64,000 nt of DNA from positions 48,457 to 112,456 of the forward strand of contig JAVKPL010008239.1 in assembly GCA_032173675.1 (NCBI GenBank). The letters are read 5' to 3'. The notes under the pieces are model-generated. The model was not told the origin of the DNA. It searched no databases and saw nothing but the letters and a program-made list of their open reading frames with translations. A program made the translations under genes and the position numbers. Shown in pieces: positions 24,633-35,903 of this stretch (the stretch's first letter is position 1; every line of letters begins with the position of its first letter). This stretch comes from Gastrolobium villosum (Eukaryota > Streptophyta > Magnoliopsida > Fabales > Fabaceae).

Positions 24633-25161
24633 TGTAAAACTATTTGTGTCTCATGTATAATGTGTGTTAATTGCTTTAATTAATAAAACAGGCATTAATG
24701 GTAATTGACGTTTTGACGTTTCACATTAATGGTAATTGACATTTTGACGTTTCGCATTAATGGTAATTGACGTTTTTACGTTTCGCATTAATGGTAATTT
24801 ACGTTTTGATGTTTCACATTAATGGTGATTGAAGTTTTAAGTTTTGATGGAAATTATACGGAGTTAACTTGTGACATGGTTCAGTTATATAAAGTGGAAC
24901 AATGGTGAGTTTCTGTAAATGCTAATCTCTCAGAATTCTCTCCTTCATTGTCTGCCCATAAAAGTTGAATTAGATCCCTGTCATAGACGATACAAGAAAA
25001 GCAGAGGGTAAAGACTCTGAGAAACGATCTTCCATCATCAAAGTTCTTCCGCACTAATGGAGAAAGGTACGCTCTTATGTGAAAATCATGAATTCTCAAG
25101 ATCTTGTATCATGTTCTTGAATGGGCATTGTTGAACATTAATTGCTGACAAAATGCTTACA
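24633..25161 (+). repeat. copia B 5' LTR (529 bp)
   Basis: Starts TGTAAAACTATTTGTGTC and ends AAAATGCTTACA. It contains five tandem units of about 31 bp (next entry) and a TATATAAAG motif near 24886. Confidence 0.88.
24690..24845 (+). repeat. 31-bp tandem repeat in copia B LTR
   Basis: Five diverged units of CATTAATGGTAATTGACG plus TTTTGACGTTTCG. Only partly retained in the 3' end patchwork. Confidence 0.88.
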
Positions 25162-25163
25162 TG

Positions 25164-25175
25164 TGGTATCAGAGC
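25164..25175 (+). promoter_or_regulatory. copia B primer-binding site
   Basis: TGGTATCAGAGC two bases after the LTR, complementary to initiator tRNA-Met. Confidence 0.92.
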
Positions 25176-26460
25176 ATGTGTTTAAGAATTTGTGTTTTTC
25201 CATATATAATTATGAATGGGTTCTTGATTTCGAAAAGTTAGGGTTTCTAAAATTTATGTCTTTCCCTAATGATTTTATACAGGACCCACGATTTCCAAAT
25301 TATCGTTGTGTGAAATCTTATCATTGGAATTCGATTTATGTATATTTATGTATATATGATGACACTGTACGAAATGCATCGTAGAATGATTATATACATG
25401 AAATTGCCATTCTCGGTTTTCGTGTGCTTTGTTGAAAAGCATTTGAATTGACTTTGAAAATTTGAAAAACATGTTAATGAAAACAAATGAATTTTTGAAA
25501 AGCATTCGTGTGCAAATTCTTGCATTGGCTTTTCTTTAATGAACAAATTTGTTTTTCAAGTTTGCTTTTCGTTAACTGACATTGACAAAGTGCATAATCA
25601 CTTTTCGTTAAAAGTGAAGCAAATTTTTTGAATTGCTTTTGTTAATGGTCAAAGGGACAAAAGAAAGAAAACGAAAACATGTTAATATGAATTTGATGGT
25701 TTTCGTGTCATTTGCCATTCGATTGGAATTATGGAAAATGTCGTATCATTGGAAATTACCGATTTGTTTTGTTTCCGTGTTCATACTGGCATTTTGAATG
25801 GATAAAGACGACTTGTGTATATGATTGGTATATATATATTTATATTAAAGTTCTTACACGTTTGGTTTTGACCATTCGGTTTATTGACAAAGAAAGGATA
25901 CTGTGAAAGAATTATTGCCATTTATGGGCAATAACCTTCCTATAAAACCATTCGGTTTACGGATTAATGGACAAAGTCGGTTTTCACGTTCGTAAATCCA
26001 ATACATATGTGCGATTGAAACCAATCTGGTTTTACTTTAATTGATCGAATCTTGAAGAGTTATTTTAATTTCAAATATTATGATTTTATTTCAATTACAT
26101 GACTGTGATGCTATGAATAGTATGATATAATTTTCTGGTTGTGGTATATTGAAGTTCATTATTATAGAACAGTTGGGGATCAACCCAAAGGTTGATTATT
26201 TGTTTTATAATAATGAACATAGATGTTGGTATTGTTAGCATATTTCCTCACATTTGGACATCCAAAGATGACAAATATTTATGATAGGGGTATGCATCAT
26301 TGCCAAATTATGTGAAATTTATATAGCATCATTATAGTTAATGTTGTATGTTAATGGATCCCCAAAGGTGAACATTGATATGCATTGAAGTTAGTATAGT
26401 TGAATCTGTGAAGTATGTTAGTATGTGACATGTATGAATCAAAGCATTAATGTTTAAATG
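25176..26460 (+). other. copia B leader
   Basis: Non-coding AT-rich leader between primer site and gag remnants. Short ORFs here have no recognisable domain. Confidence 0.6.
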
Positions 26461-27940
26461 TTATTCCTTGCAAATGACAAAATGAAAGTTAGCTCTTCCA
26501 CAAATTGAAAGTGCCATCGAAATGATGAAATTTCTGGAAGAACGACGCTCCCAAACCGATGATAAGTCTCTTGTTGTTAGTACACTGATCACCATGAAGT
26601 TTGATGGTTCGCGTACTATGCATGAGCATGTTATTGAAATGAAAAGCATTGCGGCAAAATTAAAATCATTGGAAATGGCTGTGGATGAGAACTTCCTGGT
26701 GTAGTTCGTATTGAACTCATTACCGTCTGAGTATGGTCCTTTCCAAATGAACTATAATACCATAAAAGATAAATTGAATGTGCATGAATTGCACAGTATG
26801 TTAGTTCAGGAGGAAAACCAGAATTAAGGATCAGGGAGCTCATTCTGTCAATTATGTAAAGCATCAAGAAGCTGAAAAGTATAAAGGTAAGATGCATGAG
26901 AAGAAAGGAGGAGGACCCCTTAAAAAGAATGAGGCCTCTTCTTCTAAAATCCATAAGGCCAAATGAAAAGTTTATCTTTATGGGCAATAGAGTGAAAATT
27001 CCGATGGAAGCTGTTGGGATGTATCGTTTAATTCTCGATATTTGATATCATTTGGACTTATGTGAAACTTTATATGTCCCTAGTATATCTAGGAATTTAG
27101 TTTCAATTTCCAAACTTGATGTTCCTGGATACTCTTTTAAATTTGGTAGTGGTAGTTTTAGTTTGTACAAGCACAATCATTCGATTGGTAATGGTACTTT
27201 ATGTGTCTTGATAATCTTTATGCTGAAACACTTATGACTCTGCATCATAATGTTGGTACTAAACGTGACTTAATTAATGAGTGTTCCGCTTACTTGTGGC
27301 ACAAATGTTTGGGACATATTTCCAAAGAAAGGATGAAAAGATTGGTAAATAAGCAAACATTTAGACTTTACTGATTTAAATGTTTGTATGGATTGTATTA
27401 AAGGAAAACAAACAAAACACACAAAGAAAGGAGCCACAAGGAGCACTCAGCTTCTTGAAATTATACACACTGAAGTATGTGGTCCGTTTGATGTTAATGC
27501 CTTCAATAAAGGAAAATATTTTATCACTTCCATTGATGATTATTCACGTTATGGTTATGTCTATTTGCTGCATGATAAGTCTCAAGCTGTAAATGTTTTG
27601 GAGATTTATAAATGTTTGAAAGGCAATTAGACAGAAAGGTGAAGATTGTCAGGTCCGATAGGGGTTGTGAATATTATGGAAGGTACGATGAAAGTGGACA
27701 GCATTCGGGCCCATTTGCTAAATTTCTGGAAAAGCGTGGTATTTGTGCACAGTACACAATGCCAGGTACACCGCAACAGAATGGTGTATCAGAAAAGCGT
27801 AATAGGACCTTACTGGATATGGTTAGGAGTATGTTAAGTAATTCTTCTTTACCTGTTTCATTGTGGACTTATGCTCTAAAAACTACCATGTATGTATTGA
27901 ATAGGGTTCGTGTACTCAGTTCCAAAGACTCCTTTTGAAC
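26461..27940 (+). pseudogene. copia B gag, protease remnant and integrase core, broken
   Basis: Gag (UBN2-like) is visible at 26522-26960, with stops at 26702 and after 26820 and frame changes. The CCHC knuckle and DTG protease motif are not recognisable. Pre-integrase sequence (CETLYVPSISRNLVSIS) begins near 27060, then a zinc-region fragment, and integrase core motifs at 27388-27938: IIHTEVCGPF, IDDYSRYGYVYLL, VRSDRGCEYYG, NGVSEKRNRTLLDMVRSM. The usual first catalytic Asp of HTD is Glu here. A frameshift falls near 27615. Reading stops just before the inserted solo LTR at 27974. Confidence 0.85.
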
Positions 27941-27973
27941 TTTATTGAAATAGTATAAGACAAGTGTTGTCAG

Positions 27974-30247
27974 TGTTAGCATATGGGTGTCCTAGAGACA
28001 ATCTTCTGATTAAGTAAAGGACACAAGATGTAGAACTTTGTTTGTCGCAAATAAATGAAAGCACTATTTATTCAGTTTCATATTGTGTCTCGATATTATT
28101 GTTAATATTATATGAACGAACTGGATAAATCCCTTGGAAAAGAACAGGTATGGAATCTGTGATGAGATCACAATCATGAGGATTCAAGGATATTGCATGT
28201 ATATTCCTAATTATATGTTCCTAGTCTAGAGACACTGAGTTTGGGGATCAGTGATCTCGAGTAAAGACTAGTACGACTTATCTACTTGTATATGGATACA
28301 AGGTAAAGCATCAAGAAGCTGCAATATGGAGTAGCTAAAGTCGTGGGTGAACCTATAAGAGTATAGCTCGCACTGAACAGACCCAAAAGAGACTCTATGA
28401 GGAAATCTCACAGATAGTGTCATTAGAGTAATCTCTTTATGTTTGGGTATGTCTTTTCTTAGACCAGAAGTTATTACTTAGACTGTGTTCTTGAAGGCAT
28501 GTTTTGATTGTATGCCTCGTCTGCCTGAAACATGGAGACTCATAGGTATACTGTTGGGCGTGTCCTTAAAGGGCACAGGGCTAGGGTAATAAGCTGAAGG
28601 AATTCGTCAAATCTCTGTGAGAGGTTAGGTTATCTGTAAACCGGAGAAATCGGGATGACATTTACAGGGACTCGGGAATCTAGTTAGATATCATTTGGAT
28701 GATCTGCCTTTAGACTTTGATTCCCTATTTAGGAATAAAGCTTACCCTAAACCGCACTGATACATTTCCTGACCCTAGGTGGGAAGATAACCGAGACGAA
28801 GGGAAATAGATACTAACCAAATATGTGCAATTAGGTTGATCAAGTCATTAATCTTTCAGTTCTGGGGCAACAAAGCATTGCTAGTGCTCTGTGTTGTCAT
28901 TAATTGGGTTGTGGGCTTGTTGGGCCCAAGCCCAGTTATGTCAGAAGCTAAGTTGGACCTAATGGGTCACACACTAACACCTTGTAGTCATGATGGACTA
29001 GCTTTAAAGGTATTGGGCCTAATAATGGTTGTTAGCCCAAGAACTGTATGAAGCCCACCTAAATGGGTGGGTGGTGCATGGAGTTCAGTAATGGGCTTGG
29101 ATAGTCCAAGCCATTACTAATTAATTTAATTAGTTAAATTAATAATCAAATGTTTGAATTTCGAATTTTGAATTGGAAATTTGAATTTTGAAATTGGAAT
29201 TTAGAATTGGAATTTCGAAATTCGAATTTTGAATTTAAAATTTGAAATTTGAATTTTGAAATTTGAATTTGGATTTGAATTTTGAAATTCGAATTTTGAA
29301 TTTGAAATTTGAAATTTTGAATTTTGGATTTTGAATTTGAATGTTTGAACATTTGAATTCAAGTGTTTGAACACATTTGAATTGGTTTTGAAAAGTTGTT
29401 TCATAACAAAAGGATAAGACAGGATCTTATTGGAGCATATTCCTTGGATCAAGAAGCATCTTTGGAGCACTTCCTTGGCTGTTTGGTGCGCAAGTTTAAG
29501 TGATAAGGATGACATCTTATCACTTAAAACAAAGCTTCATTCAGATTTGGTGGTTGAGAGAATCAGTGGGTGAGCTGATTCAAATTTTGAATGCAGCTAC
29601 TCAATATATTTGGACCCCTTCTAGGGCTGAATTATGCGCATGAAAAGTATATACTATATGATAGTTTATGAATTTAAGTTTAAATTATTTTGAACTTAAT
29701 TTCATGTGGATAAGATTGGAGGTTGTTGGCAAAATTGGTTTTGCAACAGCTCCACCTTATCCTCACTGTTCCATGCGCAAATTTCAAAGCAGTTTGAAAT
29801 TTTGTTTTCATTTTGAATGATTTAAATCCCTCCTCCTCTCCAAGTGTGCGCATAACAACACTTGTTCCACACCTTAGGGTTTTGAGAAAACCTAGCCAAC
29901 TCTCCTCCATCTATGCACCATTCTGTAGGGTGGCTCATTACACCTTTCCAAACAGAATACCTAGCCTCCACCTTCACCACTTGTGCGCATAGCAAGCCTC
30001 ACTGTGGTGTTCATCTGGTGGCTTTCAAGAAAGGGTTCTTGCATCATTGACGAACGGTGGTGTGGATCACCATTAGAGGGTTTGAACCCTTCAAGCCTGA
30101 CATCTGATCTCCCTGACTGATCAGGCCAAAAACAAGGTAACATCATGTTGTCTTAAAGCATGAACCTATGTGTGCATGTATGTTCCGCAGTAAAATTTTT
30201 GTTTTACATCTTACATGCATCGGCCTTCAAAGGCCAGTTTACTTTCA
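27974..30247 (+). mobile_element. Solo LTR of copia A family
   Basis: 2274 bp starting TGTTAGCATATGG and ending TTTACTTTCA, flanked by a perfect 5-bp duplication GTCAG (27969-27973, 30248-30252). No internal region or second LTR, so it arose by LTR-LTR recombination after insertion into copia B. It is more diverged from the two copia A LTRs than they are from each other, and it carries patches that match copia B (see findings). Confidence 0.93.
29152..29390. repeat. TTTGAA tract in solo LTR
   Basis: Same low-complexity tract as in copia A LTRs, with a different unit arrangement. Confidence 0.88.
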
Positions 30248-30252
30248 GTCAG

Positions 30253-32133
30253 GCAGAGATTAGATACTACAATCCGCAAGAAAAGAAACTGGATGCAAGA
30301 ACAATCAGTGGTTATTTCATTGGTTATCCAGAAAAATCGAAAAGGTATAGATTTTACTGTCCTTATCATACTACAAGGATTATTGAATCTGGAAATGCAA
30401 GGTTCATTGAGAATGGTGAAGTTAGTGGGAGTGAAACACCACGTAAAGTGGATATTCATGAAGTGAGTATACAAGTTCCATTGACTTGTAGATCTAGCAA
30501 AGTCTTTGTTCCTCATGTTATTGAACTAATCAACAATGATGAAAGACAAATTAATGATCCCACTACTCATGAAGAAATCATTGTTGATGAACCGAATGAA
30601 CCCATATCAGAAGAACCACAACAAATAGCATTAAGGAAATCTCAAAGAGAAAGGAGACTTGCTATTTCTAATGATTATGTGGTATATCTACAAGAGTCTG
30701 AATTTGACATGGGTATTTAGGATATCCAGTAACGTTGTCGCAAGCCATGAATGGAGAAAATGGTGATAAATGGTTAGATGCTATGAAAGATTAGTTGAAA
30801 TCTATGGAACAGAACAAGGTTTGGGATCTTGTTGAGTTACCATAAGGGTGTAAGAGAGTTGGTTGTAAATGGGTCTTTAAGACCAAACGTGACTCTCATG
30901 GTAACTTAGAACGTTACAAGACCAGACTTGTTGCAAAGGGATTCACTCAGAAAGATGGCATTAACTATAAAGAAACTTTTTCACCAATTTCAAAGAAGGA
31001 TTCTTTAATAATCATTATGGCATTGGTGGTTCATTATGATCTTGAGTTACACCAAATGGATGTGAAAACTACCTTTCTAAATGAAAATTTAGATGAAGAT
31101 GTTTATATGGACCAACCAATGGGGTTCATAGAAAAGGGTAAAGAGCACATGGTATGCAAACTTAAGAAGTCAAATATATGGACTTAAACAAGCTTCACAG
31201 CAACGGTATCTTAAGTTTAATGATACTGTTGTTTCCTTTGGATTTAAAGAAAACATCGTTGATTGATGTATATATATCTGAAGATCAGTGGGAGCAAGTT
31301 TATATTATTGATTCTGTATATTGATGATATTTTGCTGGCAACTAACGATCTTGTTTTTTTTTTAAATGAGACTAAGAAGTTTCTCTCTAGTAACTTCGAA
31401 ATGAAAGATATGGGTGAGACAACTTATGTGATAAGAATAGAAATATTCCGTGATAGATCACAAGGACTGTTAGGTTTGTATCAGAAAGCATACATTAATA
31501 GAGTTCTAGAGAGATTCAGAATGGAAAATTGCTCATCGTCTCCAGTTCCAATTCAGAAAGGAGATAAGTTATGTCATAAAAGTGAATTGGAACAAAAAGA
31601 AATGGAAGGAACTAAAGGTCACATGCTTACTTATAGAAGGTCTAACAACCTTGAAGTGATTGGATACACAGATTCAGAATTTGTAGGATACGTAGACACA
31701 AGAAAGTCTACATGTGGGTACCTGTATCTTTTAGCTGAAGGAGCTATATCATGGAAAAGTGTGAAGCAGACTGTAAAAGCTGTGTCCACTATGAAAGCTG
31801 AATTTGTGGCATGCTTTGAAGCCACGATTCAGGCTAAATGGCTACGGAATTTTATTTCAGGGCTTGGATTGGTCGACAATAATGAAAAGCCGCTGAAAAT
31901 TTATTGTGATAATTCCGCAGCAGTCTTCTTTTCTGAAAATGACAAGTATTCCAAAGGTGCTAAACATATGGAATTAAAGTACTTTGTCGTTAAAGAAGAG
32001 GTTCAAAAACATAGAGTGTCTATAGAGCATATTAGCACCGATCTTATGTTAGCTGATCCCTTGACGAAGGGACTACCGCCCAAGACATTTACTTGTCATG
32101 TATGTAAAATGGGCATTATGTCAGCTACTGAAT
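30253..32133 (+). pseudogene. copia B integrase C-terminus, RT and RNase H, broken
   Basis: Integrase C-terminal region (RYYNPQEKKLDARTISGYF) resumes right after the solo LTR. RT follows with KWVFKTKRDSHGN, KTRLVAKGFTQKDG, HQMDVKTTFLN and the active site YIDDILLATND; it carries stops at 30720, 30793 and 30843 and frame changes near 31170 and 31260. An internal deletion of roughly 120 codons joins the RT region after KSELEQKEMEG straight to TKGHMLTYRRSNN at the RNase H border. RNase H is readable (GYTDSEFVG, STMKAEFVA, CDNSAAVFF, TDLMLADPLTKGLP) and ends at 32133. Not functional. Confidence 0.87.
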
Positions 32134-32503
32134 GATAAAAATTATGGTTATGCATTAAGTGTTGACACTCTGAGCTCATTAATGAATATATGTTTATGTT
32201 ATTGTCTTATTTTCAATTTATGTATGCATGCAAGTATATATGATGATATTGAAAATATTTATGGTCCGTTATGAAGACATTATTGTTGGACATAATGTAC
32301 ACTCCCTATTAAAGTATCACACTTCAAAATCAATATAGTAGTACATGGAAGGGACTATGCCGACTTGATAGCATACAACCGCCATGACTCATGTTGATTT
32401 TATTTCTAATAATGAATTATAGAAATTCAAAAAAAGGTTTAAAGGTTGCGCATTGTGTTGAATGTTAATTAAATTCCAACTATTAGATTGGCCAAGTGGG
32501 AGA
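32134..32503 (+). other. copia B 3' untranslated region and polypurine tract
   Basis: Non-coding; ends with GCCAAGTGGGAGA at 32491-32503. Parts recur, in order, at 32787-32930. Confidence 0.65.
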
Positions 32504-33178
32504 TTAATTTTATTGAGTCTAATATAAATATGTGTGTTAATTGCTTTAATTAATGTAAAATTTATAATATTATAAGTTTCACATTAATTTTTTTGTGAAA
32601 TTTTGAATATCAAATATAATATACACTACATAAATTAAAAATATTATTTAATATCAAAACGTTTTGACGTTTCGCATTAATGGTATTGACATTTTTTTTT
32701 GAAGGAAATTAACGAGTTAACTGGTGACATGGTTCAGTTATATAAAGTGGAACAACGTGTCCCGTGTCGGTATCGGTGCTACATAGATGTACACTCCCTA
32801 TTAAAGTATCATATTAGATCCCTGTCATAGACGATACAATATAGTAGTACATGGAAGGGACTATGCCGATCTTCCATAGCATACAACCGCCATGAATCGT
32901 GTTGATTTTATTTCTAATAATGAATTATGATAACGTCAATGTCTTGTAACCTTTTAGCCTAGTAAATGCGCATTATAATGAATGTTAATTGACAAAATGC
33001 TTACATGGGTGACCTCCTGGGAAGCCAAGTGGGAGAATGTAAAACTATTTGTGTCTCATGTATAATGTGTGTCAATTGCTTTAATTAATAAAAGAGGCAT
33101 TAATGGTTTCAATAATGAAAAAGTTCCTTAATGGTTTCGATAATGTGTGTCAATTGCTTTTTCATTCTCCCATCATAT
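32504..33178 (+). repeat. Patchwork of LTR, 3' UTR and GACACG-repeat pieces
   Basis: Where a clean 3' LTR is expected, short exact pieces of three sources alternate: copia B LTR (32662-32754, 32813-32839, 32867-32877, 32986-33005), copia B 3' UTR (32787-32812, 32840-32869, 32876-32930) and reversed GACACG repeat (about 32607-32661 and 32755-32786). A second polypurine tract plus LTR start (GCCAAGTGGGAGAATGTAAA) lies at 33024 onward, after 19 bases of Cassandra. Confidence 0.75.
33006..33024 (+). mobile_element. Cassandra copy 2, middle scrap
   Basis: TGGGTGACCTCCTGGGAAG continues the 5S box C exactly from the point where 24632 stopped. Confidence 0.75.
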
Positions 33179-33312
33179 AATAAGATGCATATATTTTTCG
33201 ATATCTCGGAACGGAAGAACTCCATAGTTAAGCATGTTTGACTTGCACATTGAAAAGTCTCGTGTTACTATAAGGGGAAAGTCATTGATTCTTGAAGCGG
33301 CCGGACAGTACA
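33176..33312 (+). mobile_element. Cassandra copy 2, right part
   Basis: AAGATGCATATATTTTTCG ... GAAGAACTCCATAGTTAAGC ... ATTGAAAAGTCTCGTG, ending GGACAGTACA. This is the Cassandra LTR from the 5S region to its 3' end, missing box C. GGGT follows and matches the flank at 24343-24346. Confidence 0.85.
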
Positions 33313-33822
33313 GGGTCGATGACATTCTTGTAACTTTGAATGTTTACGTTAGAGATATATAAAATTATTAATGTAGCATTACCCATCAGCTTAAATTTTT
33401 GGATTGAATTAGTTCTTTACATGGTATTAGAAATTCGGTATGCAGAGTTCGATCCTCGCCCCCCCCCCCCCCCCAATTTTCTTTCGGAAATTTCGTAGTA
33501 CAGGTAAGCTGGGCCTGATGCATTATCTACCTTTTAATCCCAATATAATGGGCTCTCTTGTGAGGAGACGTGTTAAAGATATATAAAACTATTAATGTAC
33601 TCTCACCTGCGTAAGCTTTTGAGTTGAATTAATTGTTTACAATTTACTAAAAATTTGTATCATTTTTTAAAATCTTATAAACTCATAGTGTCCCAAATAT
33701 TATAAATTCTAATATCATATCCTTTAAAATTCAATCCTATAAAAACTTTTAAAACAAATCTTTACATTCATTATATTTTTAAATAATCTTTTAAAACTAT
33801 AGGATTTTTGAATCCCAACATA
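33313..33822. other. No gene recognised
   Basis: AT-rich. A run of about 16 C at 33459-33474 and a repeated TAGAGATATATAAAATTATTAATGT-like segment (33350 and 33575) are visible. Confidence 0.45.
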
Positions 33823-33831
33823 ATCTTTTAA

Positions 33832-33974
33832 GGGAAAAGTTATATTTATAAAAAAAATTGTTTACAAACTCTTACAAATTAAACTATGTACTTCAGGGAG
33901 TGCATACTTAAATGTTTGCACTCCTAAGAGTACATAGTTTAGTTTGTAAACAAAAAATTTATAAATATAACCAA
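33832..33974. mobile_element. MULE-type MITE
   Basis: 143-bp inverted repeat with TTGTTTACAAACT arms and AACTATGTACT near the centre. Perfect 9-bp duplication ATCTTTTAA at 33823-33831 and 33975-33983. Same family as the intron 7 element. Confidence 0.85.
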
Positions 33975-33983
33975 ATCTTTTAA

Positions 33984-35490
33984 TATCTTAATTCAATACA
34001 CCCCTTGGAAGAGATTATACCAATTTTTTGGTTTAAAAATTTATTTTTTCTCGTTTGATTTTTTAACAATGATTTTTTACATAATTATTCACATATTTAA
34101 TATGGGATTAATGTTTTTCTAGTCAAAAGAGAATAAGCTTAGAACGACATCATTTTAAAGTTGAAAAAATGTATTTTTATAATTCTAATTATTACAGGGT
34201 TATATTAGTCTTTATAATTATAATTTTTTAATCTTTTATTTCTAAAATGATAGCTCACTAAAGATAACTCATCTCACAATTTGATGGTGAATAAGAAAAG
34301 TAAAATGAATCCCATATTAAACTTTTTGAATCCCACCATTAATAATTTTTTACGTTGTGGTTACTGGTTAGCTTTAACCTGAGCCCCGAAGTGCCCTTTG
34401 AAGCATTGTTTTAACTCTAAACAATCATGAGAACAAGAAAATGTAGTTTTATTAGGGAAGAGAAATGGTGCATTTTGATGAATACCCTGCGGCTAATTTG
34501 GTGAATCATATTCGCATTTTGATGTAATGAGATTGGCAGATTTATATGTCTCACATTCATCGAGAAGGAAATAGAGTAGCGGACTTTTTAATCTCTTACT
34601 CTTATGGATTCTCTTGGGTCATTTAGGAATTTGATAGTCCACCGTCAGGTTGTCTTGATAGTTTGTATGGTGACACTATAGGTGTTCACTAGTCTAGGTT
34701 TTGTGCCTAATTTCTTTTGTTGTGTTTTTGTTTTAATTTCCTATTATTTCCAAAAAAAAAAAAAATTTGGTGCATTTTTGGGAAACTTTCATTACAACCT
34801 TCATGAAAGCAATCATTATAACTAAGAAAATAATCAAGAGCACCATCATGCATGGATTGAGACGTCTATTGGAGTACTGTTAAAAAAGTTAGTTTTCGAT
34901 GATATTTTATCTACGTGCATTAGAATTTTTAATATTTTAGGAGTTTAAATTTAATTTATTATTAATGTAATTTTTGTAGGGATTAACGATTTTCTTGTCA
35001 CATGAGATAATTTAGCAACTCCAAAATAACATTGTTCTGGGGAAAAAAGTGCATGATATTTTAATAAAGGATTTAGTTTTTCTCAAAAAAAATTATCTCC
35101 TATACACATATGAAAGTGTGTGAGACTGATTTTTTTATTTTTCCTCTTTTCTCTTTTCTCTTTTCTCTTTACATGGTTTCAGATGTGTCCACACACTTTT
35201 ATGCGTATGTAGAAAATAAAATTATTATCTACGATATAAGAAATATTAATTCATTTAATAACATATATGATATAAAAGAATAATAAAATTATTAAAATAC
35301 CCTACTTTTTTTCTTAAACACCAAAATCATATCGTTTTGAGGTTGCCGGAGATAATTTTATGTCCTGAAGGAAACACACTTTCCCCTTTTTTATGCATTA
35401 AAGAATGAAAAAAATCATACCTTTGTAATAAAGTAAATTTCTCAATTCAAGTAAAATATTTGGAATTAAAATAACATATCATGTGAGACA
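33984..35490. other. Intergenic with degenerate MITE copies
   Basis: Pieces at about 34104-34300 and 35230-35380 resemble the 20390 element (ACGACATCATTTT, ATCATATCGTTTTGAGGTTGCC, GGGTTATATTAGTCTTT). Between them, 35095-35215 is an inverted repeat around CACACACTTT. A stretch at 34440-34730 reads like an L1-type RNase H tail (HIHREGNRVADFLI) in one frame with a stop. No intact gene. Confidence 0.5.
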
Positions 35491-35499
35491 ATCTTAGAC

Positions 35500-35894
35500 T
35501 ATGTAGCACCGATACTGACACGGGACACGAGACACGATACGACACGACACTCCGACACGTTAATTCTAAAAAATGTTAGATTTTGACACGTTATGACACG
35601 TTTTAATATTAAATTTTTTAATTTATGTAATGTATATTATATTTAAAACTCAATAATTTAACAAAAAATGAAGTTAAACTTATAATACCCATCAGTTTTG
35701 CAAAGAGACATAAGATATCCCAAATTTTTAAATTAAACTTAATAAAATAGTAATTGTAATCCAACGAATCTAATGATTAGAACTAAAAACGCAACGCAAC
35801 CTTTGAACCTTTTTTTGAGTCTCTACAATGCGTATTGGAGTGTCGGGGAGTATCGGTGACACATCAGGATTTTTGAAGTGTCAATGCTTCATAG
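35500..35894 (+). mobile_element. GACACG-rich TIR element, complete
   Basis: 395 bp, non-coding. Left end TATGTAGCACCGATACTGAC; right end inverted CTATGAAGCATTGACACTTC. Target duplication ATCTTAGAC at 35491-35499 and 35895-35903; if the terminal C/G belongs to the TIR the duplication is 8 bp. Eight suggests hAT and nine suggests a Mutator-like element. Left third is packed with GACACG words. Confidence 0.75.
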
Positions 35895-35903
35895 ATCTTA
35901 GAC

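Larger units (their letters stand above)
24633..33005 (+). mobile_element. Ty1/copia retrotransposon (copia B), nested and degenerate
   Basis: 5' LTR 24633-25161 and primer site at 25164. Broken gag-pol. The right end TTGACAAAATGCTTACA at 32989-33005 matches the end of the 5' LTR. The 5-bp duplication TGGGT flanks it (24628-24632, 33006-33010), splitting the 5S box C of Cassandra. The 3' LTR is not a clean copy but a patchwork (see 32504-33178). A 2.3-kb solo LTR of copia A sits in the integrase region. Confidence 0.85.

Noticed and set aside
30160..30720. Single ORF of 186 codons with copia integrase C-terminus
   Set aside because: The first part is the end of the solo LTR read through into copia B; the fusion is created by the insertion.
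33459..33474. Run of about 16 C as a structural signal
   Set aside because: Homopolymers of this kind are error-prone in sequencing; no flanking motif supports a function.
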